The position numbers and the translations under genes were made by a program. Positions 23,868 through 36,400 of a DNA stretch of 64,000 bases are shown piece after piece. The stretch covers positions 744,001-808,000 of the forward strand of contig BDSI01000008.1 in assembly GCA_003117195.1 (NCBI GenBank), read 5' to 3'. Numbering within the stretch: position 1 is the first letter of the stretch; every line of letters begins with the position of its first letter. The DNA comes from Eudorina sp. 2006-703-Eu-15. Lineage: Eukaryota > Chlorophyta > Chlorophyceae > Chlamydomonadales > Volvocaceae. The notes under the pieces were generated by a model. That model had not been told where the DNA came from. It saw only the letters and a program-made list of their open reading frames with translations, and did no database searches.

Positions 23868-26800
23868 TCAGATGAGGATCTTGTACTTGATGTTCTTGGG
23901 TACCCGGTTGATCGTGACGCGCCCGTCGAACGACAGACTGGCCAGCAGCCAGGGGTCCGCGTTGCTCCACGCCATGCCGTACACGCTGTCCTCGTGCTCG
24001 TCCCACGTGACGACCTTGCCGTCCAGATCGCCCGACCTGAGGAGACGGAGACGGATGCAGCAGCGGCGCGGGAAAGCATCGTCATCATCATCGTTGATCC
24101 CTTCCCGGGGTCCGCTGTAACGTTCATCCACTGGCACGAGCACACGGCTGTGTGTCCGCAAGCAAGGACGTCCCCGGTCGTTGGAATGCGCGCCGAAGCC
24201 ATTAGCAGCTCTGGCAGCAGCAGGGCAGCTTCGATACCGTATGTCAACCAATACTATCCTGTACCCTTCCGCCTGCCCCCGCCCCCAGTGCTGACCTTGC
24301 AGGCGCCTTGTGGGTGGCTATGGTCGGCGCCGCCGGGGCAGCGCCCGCTGCCGGCAGGGCACCCGGAGCGGGCACCGGCGGGGGCACGGCCGGCACGGGC
24401 CCGCCACTGCCCGCCACCGCCCCCGCAGCCTCCGGGGTCGCGGCCGCCGGCACGGGGCCCGCCGTGGAAGCCAGGTTGGGTGTGTAGTACAGGTTGACGC
24501 AGCAGTCGGATGAGCAGGAGGCCACGAGGGCGTCGTAGGCGGGGTTGTAGGCCGCCCGCCATACCCAGTGTCTGTGCCCCCCAAGCTCCAGGAGGGGCTG
24601 CCCCGGGTTCCTGCGGGCGATCACCGTCACCGTCGGGATGGGCGGGTCTGGACATGGTCCCCCTCCCCCTATCACAGGCACCGTCAGGACGGCGTCAGGA
24701 TGGAAGGTTCTTAAAGTTGCCCCCTCATGGTGGCCACGGTGTGAGGCAACCGCATTGCGCCAGGGGGCTCCACGGGACTCCAGGGAGCATAGGCCCGTGC
24801 CAGCGGGTCGGGTGGGTCGGTTCAGTCGGGCAGTCTGCCGCCGGACGGTAAGACGGACAGACAGGACGGACGGACGGGCCACATGCCAGGGAGAGCTTGG
24901 GCGAGTTCCCCGCGCCAGGTCATAGTGGCCATGGGTAGTTCACGATCTGAGCGCCAACAAGCGCGTCGTGTGTCCTGCCTGCAGGTGCAGTGCGGTGCAC
25001 ACACCCCACAGCGCACCTCAGGTCCCAGAAGCGCAGCTTGCAGTCGTCGCCGGCCGTCACCACGCGCGTGTCGTTGTGCGGCGCGAAGCTGATGGACCGC
25101 ACGGGCATCTTATGGGCCATCTTGATCTCGCCCATGGGCCGGCCCAGGTGCCGCAAGTCCCAGGTCTGGAGGGACGGAGGGAGGGAGCGTCAGCCTACCG
25201 GACAACCAGTACGCAATCGGCGAGTTTTTTCGCTATTCCGCTGTCGTTATTGACAAAGAGGGAGGGAGGGACGGAGGGAGGAGACGGTTGCGCAAAGTGG
25301 GAGGACGGGCACCGGGGCTTGTAATACTGCGGTGCCGGGCGGGCCACTGATTAGCGGTTGGTGACGCATATGGACGCCTCAAGGGGCCTGCATGCTGCAG
25401 CGCCACTGGACCTATCCTCCAGACCGCCCCCGGCCCCGGCCCCCGGCCATCATTACAGTCCTCCTGAGTCACGATCCCGTCGTGGTCGGGTCGTGGTCGT
25501 GGTCGGGCGTCAATCCCCGACGGGTGTCGGGGTCGGGATTCAGACCCTGACAATGGCCGACACCAGCCCGTAGGGCTCGCATGAGCTCCTCGCGGCGCCC
25601 TCCAACCCGACCCGACCCGACCCGACCCGACCCCTCGCGCGGTCCCCGTTACCTGCACGTCGTTGCTGCCCGCTGTGCACAGCAGGGAGGCGTTCCGCGG
25701 ATGAAGCGCCCCCGACCAGAGCTGCACCATCTCGCCGGCGGGGCAGCTCGCCGTTGCCTGGGCGGGCAGAGGGACAGGCAGCGGCCACGCGACATTAGTT
25801 GATCAATCACAACGAATAACACACCAAAACGAATAAAAAGCAGGAAAGATATCGAACCGTGGGAAGCACAGGAAGCGGCGCCCGTGGGGGCCGTACGATT
25901 TGGAAGCTGGAGGCAAAAAGGGCGGGGCGCGCTTAGACGTCCCCATGGCCAGACCAAGACCATAAACCCTAAAGCCTCGACAGCGCAGCGGCAACCTCTG
26001 ATGTTTCCCCAAGTCTGTGGCCCAAGTCTCGCCACAGGAGGCACCGGGGGTGGCATCACGCCCGTCTCGCCACAGGAGGCACCCGCTGCACCACAGGAGA
26101 TGGCATCAAGGCATACCAGGCCCTCGAATCCTCGCTGGCACGGCCCCATGCACCCGCTCGGTTTGGAGTTTCTTTTCAACCCTCTCGACCCTTCTGGTTC
26201 GTTATGGGCCTTCGTTTAATTAAGGCTCGCTGCTCTTCCTCGCGCGGTCTCAGCCCCAAGTCACTCGCGCATCCGCCCCGTCGTCTGCTCCAGACCCTCA
26301 CCCACAACCCTCACCCTACGGTACACCCTCACCTCGGCGCCCGCCTCCGTGATGGCCCACTTCTTGACGAATCCCTCCTCCAGGGTCACGATGGTGTCCG
26401 TCTGCTGACTGCTCCACAGCGCACTGCACCGCCAGGGCCGAGCGGGCAGCCGGACCGCCCGTGGGGTGGACACACAGCAGCACCACGAGAGGTGGGCGTG
26501 TCAGTGAATGCAAGAACACATGCTATCGTGCCAAAAACGGGTCGTGTCAGCGGCGGCCGCGGGAAGGCGGGTGAAGTTTGGAGGGGCCGACGAGCCTCCC
26601 AGTGGCTATGAGGGAAAACCGGGTCGGGGGTTGCCACGGCGGCAGTCCCGAATGCATCGGCACCGCCGCTTTCTTTTCTCCCTGCTTTCCCATGCGAATG
26701 CGCCCGCTCGATTGTAGGCTATGATGTCTGACGGGCTGGTGTCATAGGGCCCTCACAGCCAGATGGGCTGGTGTCATAGGGCCCACACAGCCAGATGGGC

Positions 26801-28049
26801 TGCGGGTCAGTGGGGGGGTGTGAGTCGATGGTGCGGACCCTGCTGGCTGCTGGTGGGTTTGACCTGGGCCCAACCCGACGGCCGGCCAGGGCCAGTCCCG
26901 CTGTTTGCGTCTGCCGGCTCAACTCCGGGGCCGCGGTATGGTGGAGACAGTCAACCATCCTGGCGACCCCGGCGACTGGGGCCTTGCAAGGGCTTGGGAG
27001 GAGCAGCAAGCAGAAGCATGCAACCCATCAAACCCCCCGTCCCTCCGCCGTCAGATGCACGCCGGGGGTCCAAGAGCCAGGCCAAGCACCCAGGCAGAGC
27101 AAATCAGAGGGCTTGGACGCCAACTGCAGACCACGTCGGGGTAGACCCAGGCAAGCCAAGCGCATCACTTCAGGAGCCCAGCTTACGCAGCCTTTGAGCG
27201 CGTCTCAGCCTCCACGGCCTTCCACCGTTTACCGGCTTCCCCGGGTACAAGCCTGACATCCCTCACAGGGTTCCCGGGTTCCCCGGCGCCATCGTGCTGG
27301 ACCCCGTGCCGGGCATCTACATGGAACCCGTCACCGCCCGGGTTCCCAGAGTTACTCAGAGGCTCACCAGCGCATGGCCCTGCTCTGGCCTGACAGCTCC
27401 GCCTGCTGCTGCAGTCGCTGCTCGGCCACGTGACCGTGCGCTGATGACTCGGCTGGTGATCTCGACTCGCCCTCACCCACACGCCATAAGCTGGCGCTGC
27501 TGTTTCCCGCTGCGACAAACGCGAGAGTAAGCGGGACGGTGGTTGGGGTGAACACGAGGGTCTGCGTCAACATCTGAAGCCGCCGGACGCGGACGGGCGG
27601 AACCCTACACCACCGCCCCCTGCTGTAGGCCCGGGAAGGGGCAGGTGAGGCACGTCGCACGTACACTATCTCAGGGCAATACATCGTGAAGCCATCGATG
27701 TGACCACTACGAAAGTACCTTTGGCCCACACGGACACGAAGAGGTCCTCCCGCGTTGGGCATGGGGCGATGTCCCAGACCTCCGCAGGGTGTGAGTATGC
27801 CCCCTTGCAGATGAGCTGCTCGTTGTCGCCATCGTACTGAAGCAAGCGCACCTGTAGTGATCAGACAGGGCGCACTGAGGATCACTTGCAGGGGACTTGC
27901 GCCATCAGCGAAGGTCGCAACCGTACCTCATTCTCCTCTCGCAGAGCCGTCGTACCAACAAGCCATTTTGAGCTGATCGTGTCACTGGGCACGGCCACTA
28001 ACACGCGCGCTTGATACTTAAGGGAGAAGCTGGTTGTCGCATCGCCCAT
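23868..28049 (-). CDS. EIPR1: EARP-interacting WD40 protein (EIPR1/TSSC1 family)
   Basis: Eight exons join in phase: 28049-27927, 27851-27719, 27509-27368, 26423-26333, 25757-25653, 25165-25017, 24610-24296, 24036-23868, giving 408 residues (human EIPR1 is about 387). The start [20 protein letters not shown] matches the family N-terminus. WD landmarks are [78 protein letters not shown] and [20 protein letters not shown]. It ends [19 protein letters not shown], the diagnostic C-terminus. A Pro/Ala-rich linker of about 60 residues sits between the last two blades, where animal proteins have an acidic loop. The family binds the EARP/GARP tethering complexes in endosomal recycling and dense-core vesicle traffic. 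Intron 7 uses a weak GTCAGC donor. The gene faces away from TERT. Confidence 0.93.
25207..25262 (+). repeat. Dispersed repeat family R3, copy 2
   Basis: CAATCGGCGAGTTTTTTCGC followed by CGCTGTCGTTATTGACAAAG, in EIPR1 intron 5. Confidence 0.7.
26726..26797. repeat. Direct repeat of about 34 bp
   Basis: GGGCTGGTGTCATAGGGCCC then CACAGCCAGAT occurs twice in tandem in EIPR1 intron 3. Confidence 0.9.
27268..27346 (+). other. Family-B DNA polymerase-like fragment (tentative)
   Basis: On the strand opposite EIPR1, within its intron 3, an acceptor-like CCTCACAG precedes a frame reading [20 protein letters not shown]. This resembles the segment just before motif A of family-B polymerases (GAxVxxPxxGxYxxPVxxLDF), but the LDFxSLYPS motif does not follow. 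It is short, so chance similarity is possible. Confidence 0.25.
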
Positions 28050-29828
28050 CCTTGCTCCGCTCCCTCTCTGCCCACCACTAAGGAAATCGGCTCGACGAAG
28101 ATGAGTGGTAGATAATCTTAAAGAGTATTTACACAGGTGTCAAACGATTCTCCTAAACGAACTTGTCAACGGCACGGAAACGTGCCTGCAGCCTAATATT
28201 CTAACATATTCAGCGATCAATAGGCTAATAATAATCCCCTATAGAGCACGGTAGGTTGCCATTCATTCCATAGGGTTATCAAGACTATCGTTTGAAATAG
28301 GGGTATTGTCCTATGGATATGCACACAGACCACTTCATTATTACAGTATTCAGCCTTCCATATCAACCGTTTGCTCCGGAACAACAAACGGTTACAACCG
28401 TCCCGCACAGAGTGGCTAACACTCACGCAGTCAACACTCAAGAGGCATCTGAAGCTAGCTGAAACCAAATCGTTATATTGGAGACAACACCGAGAGCCGG
28501 CCCACGCAGGCGCTGCGATCGGGCCCACCCCCCACACCCGCTCTTCGCCAAGGACATGGGCAACACCCACTGCCCGGTAGAGTCACCCACACCACGCCCC
28601 GCTACCGCACGTTAACCTCGACCGACAGATGGACCACGCAGGGGGACCTCACCGGACCTGGGGCCCCTGTCGTGACACAGGCCGTGCTTGGCGCAGCGCA
28701 TTCGCGCCAGGCTGGGGTTACAGCCGGTGACGCATCACGGCAGGAGCAGTACAGCCCTCCGGCGTAAAGTACCTGTCGTTGGGATGACGTGGACAGAAGT
28801 GAACTACCCCCATGCCCTGCGTGTGTGTACGGTAGTAGCCGCAAGGGTTGCAGCGGACCCCAGACCCTACGAGCAGGGTACAGCCAGCCGGCCACATGGG
28901 TGGCAAAGTTTTAGCGGGACGGATAACTTGCGGGCAGACAGCCTCAGCCGCCATCTGGCCGAAGCGGAGGATCAGCAATCGCATTCACTGGGTGGGCTTC
29001 TGTTGGCAGGGGAACCCAGCCAACACCTCCAAACCCAGCGGACAAACACGTCCGGGCTCTCCCAAGAGGTAATGGCGGGGGCGCCCCCCTGACCCGCAGG
29101 GCCCCATTCCTCTACCGACATATAAGCCGCTACAGACCGCCTTACTCCGGGGCCTCCCGGGTAGCAGAAGTCGAGGGCCCCAAACCCCAGACCGCTACGG
29201 GGACGGCAGCCATGTCGTTTACGGGCGCCAGTGTCAGGCACCGTTGGTGTTTTGTCCCGTTGCGGTTCCCGAGCAGGTTGGTTGGTTATGACGTACTGGT
29301 GGTTGTACGGCAGGCGATCGTACGGTCGTTTGGACTGCTATTTATGTGGCAACGCGAGTGAAGCTCGAGGTTGTTCTCTTTCTCTCCAAGACCGAAGCGT
29401 GAGCTCATTGCCTTGCTTCTGAGCGATAGAGACAGCCACGGGTCATGTAACGTGACAGGATAAGAGGAGGGACCAGTCGCCGTCCCTGAACGGCGCGGCG
29501 ATGCCTGGCATTCAGCACAGCTACTGTCAGCAATGTCAGCAATGGCGGTGTGTCTCGCTTGCGCGGGCAGGACCCGTTGCAGGTAGGGAATCCGGTGGTA
29601 GGCTTTCGCGAGCCTATGCTCCGTGACTCCTCAGCTAGGGCAGCGGACAAACAGGGCTGAGCGAGCAACCCAGAAACCGAAACCTCATTGGGGCCTGACA
29701 CCAGGACAGGTTGATTGGCCGAGTCGGGCTACTGGTGCCCAGGGGCCGGGGAGCCTCAGCCCATGCTGGCCCATGTGCTCACCGATTCGTGGGGCTTTGC
29801 TAGCTTGGAGCGGGTACGAGAGGACTGG

Positions 29829-29920
29829 CCCCCTCCCTAATCAGCCTCCTCCTAGGGGCCATATGGCCATGTTCAGCAACCTTAATCCCCCCCTAATCAG
29901 CCTCCTCTTAGGGGCCATGG
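29829..29920. repeat. Spaced direct repeat of about 31 bp
   Basis: CCCTAATCAGCCTCCTCYTA followed by GGGGCCAT occurs twice, 56 bp apart. Confidence 0.9.
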
Positions 29921-30366
29921 AAAGGCCGTGGGTGGAAGGATTGGGTCTACTGGGGCGGCTACTACGCGTTTATCCAAAGCTTCGGTGGAGCTGCCGTCGG
30001 CGCGTTGCGCGGAAAGCCGGGAGAGCAGGGCCTGAAATTGTTGGGGGCAGTTCTTGGGTGGCGCCGGCCGCAGGGACTGACAAAACCTTTCTGTGAAGTG
30101 TGCTTGATCAAGGTTTCTTTGCATCAGGGTGCTCCAGTATGCCGGAAATGCTTGACCGCAAGTCCAATACAACGCATTCCATCACCGGCTGTCGTCTTCT
30201 TTCTGGCACATTTTATTGCAAGCGATATCCTCATTCCAGGGTAGGCTATGAGGTTTCGCGAAGGTACAGACCAGAGCAGACAGGAAAGGGAAAACTGCCG
30301 CCTGCTCCGAAACTGGCCCGATGCACCTTCCTACAGCAACTTGGGGTCAGCGAATTAAGGCCAAGT

Positions 30367-30374
30367 TATAAAAT
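30367..30374 (+). promoter_or_regulatory. TATA-like box upstream of TERT
   Basis: TATAAAAT lies 44 bases before the TERT start codon. If used, it implies a very short 5' leader. The surrounding 60 bases are AT-rich, unlike the gene body. Confidence 0.4.
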
Positions 30375-30417
30375 AATATTCGCCGAAACCATGTGATATT
30401 GATCCGGGTGCCAAACG

Positions 30418-33400
30418 ATGCGCCATGTGCGCAAACACCACGCAGCGCCATCCGTTCTGTTGCGTCTTTACAAGGATGTCGCAACCCTACATGACTTCAT
30501 CGTTCGTATTTCGTGGCTTGCGGAATCAAAGCTGGGCGAGCTGCTGGTTCGAAGCTCTGACACAGTTGCATTCCGGCACCTTTTGCAAGACTGCTTCATA
30601 TGCGACTGCCCTGCCCCCCGGCAGCTGTCGGCGCCCCAGGAGCTGTTCAATACGTGCAGTCAGGAGGAGGTGCGTTTTTGGTTCGAATCCGCCACCTGCG
30701 GGCCGTCCAGGGTTTTCGAGGATGCTGGTTGCCCCACTGCGCATCTGTGTAACCCTGCACGAGGTGTTTGGGTATTGAAAAGAGATGTGCGCAGCTGCCC
30801 AGCAGGGGTGGAGGCAGGTGTAGCCCTTATCATGACTCAGGGGGAGCTCAACCTGCTGCAGCCTTACTTGTATCCCGTATCCCGTGAGTGGCATACCAAT
30901 ACCCCTCTTGCTGTGTCCCTTGCTTCTCCCCCTCGGCTCTCTGTAGATCCTCGACCGGGCCATTGACACCCTGGTCCGAAATAGCTCCGACAGCGTCCTG
31001 CGAAATGGATTCCGCAAAGTACGACCCATCAGTGCAAAATTCGGTTGATGGCGGTTGGCGGTTAGAGTGCCACGTGGTGGTTGGGCCTTGGGCGTCCTTT
31101 TTGCAGAGTCTGTGAAGCCATCAATTTGTCCGTCTAGGTCTTGAAGGCAGTGGGTTTAAAGCTGATTGGGGCGTTTCTTCTCCACACCGGTCCCATCGCG
31201 TCCTCCAGCCTGCCCTGCCGGATCAATCTCTCTATGACGGTATGACCTACTGTCGGGCCGTCCGTTCGGTGCGCACTGCACCACCTGATAACTGCATCTT
31301 CCATTGCACCTGACACAACCGGTACAACTACCTTGTTCCTGCAGCGCCGGGCCAACAGCGGGCTGGGCTACGTCCGCGGCATGTCGCATGCGGAGGCGTG
31401 GTGCCCCAACACCGCCAACAGGGTCCTGCTGGGGCCCCCCTGGAGGCAGCTGCTGACGCGGGTGGGGGACGAGGTCATGCTGCACCTGCTGACCCACGGG
31501 TCGCTCTTTGTGGGCCTGGGCAACAGAAACTACCTGCAGGTGTCGGGGCGGCCTATCAACGAGGTGAGGGTCCTCGCTCTCTAGGGTCAGCGCAGGACCT
31601 CTATCCTAGGGTCGTCCGTGCCTTGTCGACCGGACAGGGATGTGCGTTTATATCCATCAGTCTCAGCGCAAGGCAGATGGTGGGTCCAATTAAGCGGTTG
31701 TCTCGACCGGGCCCCTTTCGTGAAAGGACTGCCCCTGGGGACCACCTTCCTCAGGTCTCACGGCAGCGCTACCAGGAGGCGGTTGGGAAAGCGGTTGTTC
31801 CAACCGTACCAACGACCAAGCCGGCCGCCAAGCCACCGGCGGCAGCTCCGGGGGCGGCCACTACTGCTGCTGCTGCTGCTGGTGCCGCCGGCACTTCCGG
31901 CACTCAGGCGCCGTGTCGAGCGCCCTCCGCTCCCTCAGCGCCGCCCCCGGCCCCCCGGGGGCCCGTGACGATCTCCAGGAGCAGGGCCAGGGACAGAGAC
32001 CGACGCAGGGACGGGAGCGCCGCTGCACGGGAGGAGAGCTGGCTTGGCGCCAGTCTGAAGGAGGTGCTGGAGCTCATGCGGAGACAGCGGGGGAACCCGG
32101 ACGAACGGCAGCCACCGCAGCCACAGCAGCCGCAGCAGCCACGGCAGCTACCGCAGCAACAGCAGGAACGGCAGCAACCGCAGCAACGAGGTGATCAGCG
32201 AGGCAGCATTAACGGGCAGCAGCGGCAGCAGCCACTGCAGGCGGTGGGGGAGTCGGGGTCGGCACCCACACAGCAACCCCCAGCGGGAGGTAAGGAAGGA
32301 GCAGGGGCAGAGGCAGGTGAGGAAGGAGGAGGGCTCGACGGCGCTGCCGCGCGAGCCGGAGCGACGGCCAAACGACCCAGAGCATGGCAACGGCGTAAGG
32401 CTGCAAAACAGCGGGCGGCAGCCGCGACCGCCGCCGCCGCAGCAGCAGCCGCGGCAGCGGCGGCTACGGCACCGGGCGCTGAGGCCGTGGCGGCTGGCGA
32501 CACGGAGGCTGCGGCGGCTGCAACAGGCCAGGATGTGGAAATGGAGCCGGTGGAGGCGGCTGTGGCGGAGGCGGTGGAGGCCGCGGCGATGCTGCTGTCG
32601 GGTGACGGCGCTGACCCCGAAGACGGATCGGACTGGAACGTGGTCTCACTCAACAGTTTGGACGCGCCTGCGTCACAGGCATGTACGGCATGTACGGCAG
32701 GGCGGGGTTGGGACACGGATTGAGGCCTGCTGCGCCCGGACCTCTCTAATTTAATCACATTACTTACCAGCCGATAAACGCTGTCTTGTGAGTTCTCAAT
32801 TCAAACTTTCTGTGATTAACAGAGTTCGTGGAACCAATGAGCAGGCCCTCTCGGGAGTGACAGTCGCGCACCTTCTGTCGGTCGCCGTCACCCGGGCTGG
32901 CCTCTCGTCCACCACGTCCCACCCTGGCTGGCCCGGACCCGCACTCCCTGCCCCAGGTGCTGTGTCGGAGCCCCTGGCAGGTGTGGGACTTCACGTACGA
33001 CATGCCGTCCAGCACGCCGCCCCACCAAAAAAAGTACGGTGTACGACTGTTTGAGCTGTACGATAACGACGGCCCCGAGGACGACGCGGGGGACCCTTTC
33101 AGCGCGACGTCAGCCATCGATCAACCGACGCCGCCGCCCGCCGAGGACGACCCGGCAGCAAGGCGGAGGGCCGGCCCCTCTGCTGCCGCTGCCGCGGGTG
33201 CGGGCGCAGGCGACGTGGAGGAGATGGCGCCGGACGAGGCGGAGGGCGCGCCAGGAATCACAAAGAGGGCGGTGCAGCGGCGGCGGGGTGGGCGGCGCCG
33301 GCGTGGCAAGAGCGTCAGCTCACGGGCCCAAGCCGCCGAAGCTGTTGCTGGCGCGGTAACCGGAGCTGCAGCCGCAGCTGCAGGCACTGCCACTGCCGAT

Positions 33401-36400
33401 GCAACACTGGGGGCCAATCGGGTTGGACCCACCATCGGAGGCGTGCCGGCCGCCGTGTGTCGGCCTGCAGCGGACCGCCTCCCCAGCGCTTCCAGCGGCG
33501 GGGGACCGGGCCGGGGCGCAGAGCAGGGCGCGGTGCCCTCCTCCGGCACCGCCGGAGCCGCAGCTGTGGCAGCAGCAGACGCAGCGGCATCGGCAGCAGC
33601 GCCCGCCGCTGCAGCGACTGCCCCTCCGACGGCGGGCAACCCGCCCTTGGATCCACCACAACGACCAGGCAACGACGAGAGGCCTGCCGGTGCGGCGACC
33701 AGGGGCGATGCGGCCACGGGGCCGTGCGGCTGCCCTGGTAGGAGGGAATCCGCCGCCGCCGCCGCCGCAGCAGCAGCGCCGTCTGAGGCCGCGCCGCAAG
33801 CGCCGCCACCGCCTCACCGCCGCCGCTGCATCCAGCGGCCCCCGGGCTGGGTGCCGCCCAGCCAGCAGCGCATACCGCGCAGCCGCATCTTCTACAGCCA
33901 CACCTTCTCTGCGCGGCCAGGGCTGCCGGTCAAACGTGAGGGGACCGCCGGGCGCGCGTGTGGTTAAAATATAAAGGCGGCAGCTGCGGCGGCGGCCTGA
34001 TCGCCACGCTCCAGCGCCCGATGCCCCAGCGCGCGCAATGTGCCTCGGACGTTGGCCGGGGCGCGGGAAGTGAAGAGTGTCCTTGCGTCTGCCGCCCGGG
34101 ATTCGGTTGCGCCGTCGCAGGAGCTCGGTGCGCATGACCCCATCCCTTTTTGCTCTGGCAGCAGCGCAGTTTGAATATGTCTACCAATTTCCTATGTCCC
34201 CACCCTCCCTGGACCGTCCGCCGTGCGCCGCTTCGCTGTCCCCCTGCCGCTGATTGCATCGCTGCCAGCCTCTTGACCCCTCCCTCCCTCCCCGGCCTGA
34301 TGAGCGCCTTGTAGCCAACGTCTCAGACAGCAACCCTCCTGACTACACCGCCGCGCCCCCCTTTTTCCCCGACTTCTTGCAACCTTCGCACCAGACATGC
34401 TCCGGGCGCTGCAGTCGGCGCCGCGGCCGCACCACCTGCTCTTCGCGCACATCTTCCTGAAACCGCCCCCGCCCCCGCCAGCAGCACCAACTCATCATCA
34501 GCAACCGCACCAGCAGCAACCGCAACAACAGCAGCAACCGCAACAGCAGCAACCGCAACAACAGCAGCAACCGCACCAGCAGCAACCGCAACAACAGCAG
34601 CAACCGCACCAGCAACAGCCGCAACAACAGCAGCAACCGCACCAGCAGCAGCCGCAACAACAGCAGCAACCGCACCAGCAACAGCCGCAACAACAGCAGC
34701 ACCAGCACCAGCAGCAGAGCGCCGGGAGGCCTCGGGTCAGGTTCAGCAGCGGCAGTGGAACCGCGACGCTGCAGGACGACCTACCGCGTACGCGCACGCC
34801 GTACACGTCTGCAGGCAGGGCGAGTCGCTGCAGACCAGCAGCCCGGGGCGCGACTCAGTCGCAGGTCGGTGGCCCGCGGGTCAGTGGCCCACGGGTCGGC
34901 GGCGGCGCAGCGGCCGCCGCTGGGGGCGCCACCAGCGCAACAGCAGCCGCGGGGGCCGCGGCCGGCCCCGTTGGGGTGTTGGGTGTTGGGGCGGGGCAGC
35001 TGCGGCCCAACCTGCCGCCGCTGCGGACCAGAGACGTACGGCGGTACGGCAGGCTTTTGCGGCTGCTGCGACAGTTGATCGGTGAGGCACGGGCCCACGA
35101 CCTCACCGCGTTGGGGGCGGGTTGGGGTGGGGGGGGCGGAGAGTGGTGTGTTGCGTCGGGTGGGAGGCGGGGAAGAATCAGGTTGATACAGCACCGCGGC
35201 GTCGGCGGTCCCTGCCGTGTCCCTCTCGACCCTGCCTGTTCCACCCATTGCGGGGCGGGTGATGCATCCGAGATCGGTAGCATCGGCTTGCAAGCGTTTT
35301 TCGAGTTTTCGTCAAGGCGGATTCAACACAGGGGGCAGGGCGGCAGGCACTCTCGAGATTTCGGCCACACGCCTTGGTTGCACCCCTGCCTCGTCTCTGT
35401 GGGCGTCCTCCCCGTGACACGACACGTGGGACCCGGCACGTGGGATCCGGGTGTATGGCCATTTTCCCGGGTTAGCTAGCCCCTTGCATGAACCGCGATC
35501 CTGCCCTGCCAGCGTACGAGCACACGTGAGACCTGCCTGCCACGTGACACGTCCCCTCCCTGCCTCTGCCCCCCTGCTCCCGGGCCGCTGTGTCCTCCGC
35601 CGCCTCGCACTGCTCGCAGGCAGGGCCAGGCGCTGTCCCTTCGGCCCGCTGCTGGGGCACTACTGCCCCCTCCCGCCGGGGCTGCACCGCCACCGCCAGG
35701 CGAGAACCGAGCAGCCGTCGCAGAACCAGGGGCGGCCGGAACAAAACCAGCAGCAAAACCAGCAGCAAAACCAGCAGCAAAACCAACAGCAAAACCAACA
35801 GCAAAGCCAGCAAAACAATCAGGAGGAGGATGTGGGTGAGAGGCGGCAGTCGGAGGCGGCAGTCGGGTCTCCGCCTTGGGAGCCGTCCACCGGTCCGCAA
35901 CCCCTCACGCAGCTCCTGCCGCCCAGCCCGGGCCGAGAGCGCACCTCCTGGACGGTCGGGCCCACCGCTGCTCCGCGGCGGGTGCTGCAGTCCCCGCCAC
36001 AGCGGGCGCTACAGCCGGCACCAGCGACGGAGCTGCAGCCGCCGCGCGCGGATGGCCCCGCGGATGGCCCCGTGGGGCGTCGCAACTGCGGCGGGGGCGA
36101 GGCACGGCCGGCAGGTGGACCCGGTGGAGACGACGGGGCACCGGGGGCTCAGGCGCCGGGGGGTGCAGCGGTGCGCCCTACCGGGGCCCCAGACCCGGCG
36201 CAGAGTGTGGGCGATGCATGGACATGTGCTGGGTCGGGCGGCGGAGTCGGAGGGCCGGCGGAACGGGTGGTGGCGGCAGGGGAGGGTGCAGCAGCAGACG
36301 CTGCCAGGGGTGTGGGCGCCGCTGATGCCGGCGGCGCTGGCTCTGGTGATGGCAGCGGCGGCGGCGGTGGTGGTGGCGGTGGCGCGGGCGCCGGCGGCAG

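Larger units (their letters stand above)
28050..30417. promoter_or_regulatory. Divergent EIPR1-TERT intergenic region
   Basis: 2.37 kb between two outward-facing start codons. The part next to EIPR1 (28080-28480) is AT-rich relative to the rest. No protein-coding exon was recognised. It holds a 30-bp direct repeat (29831-29918) and a TATA-like box next to TERT. Confidence 0.5.
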
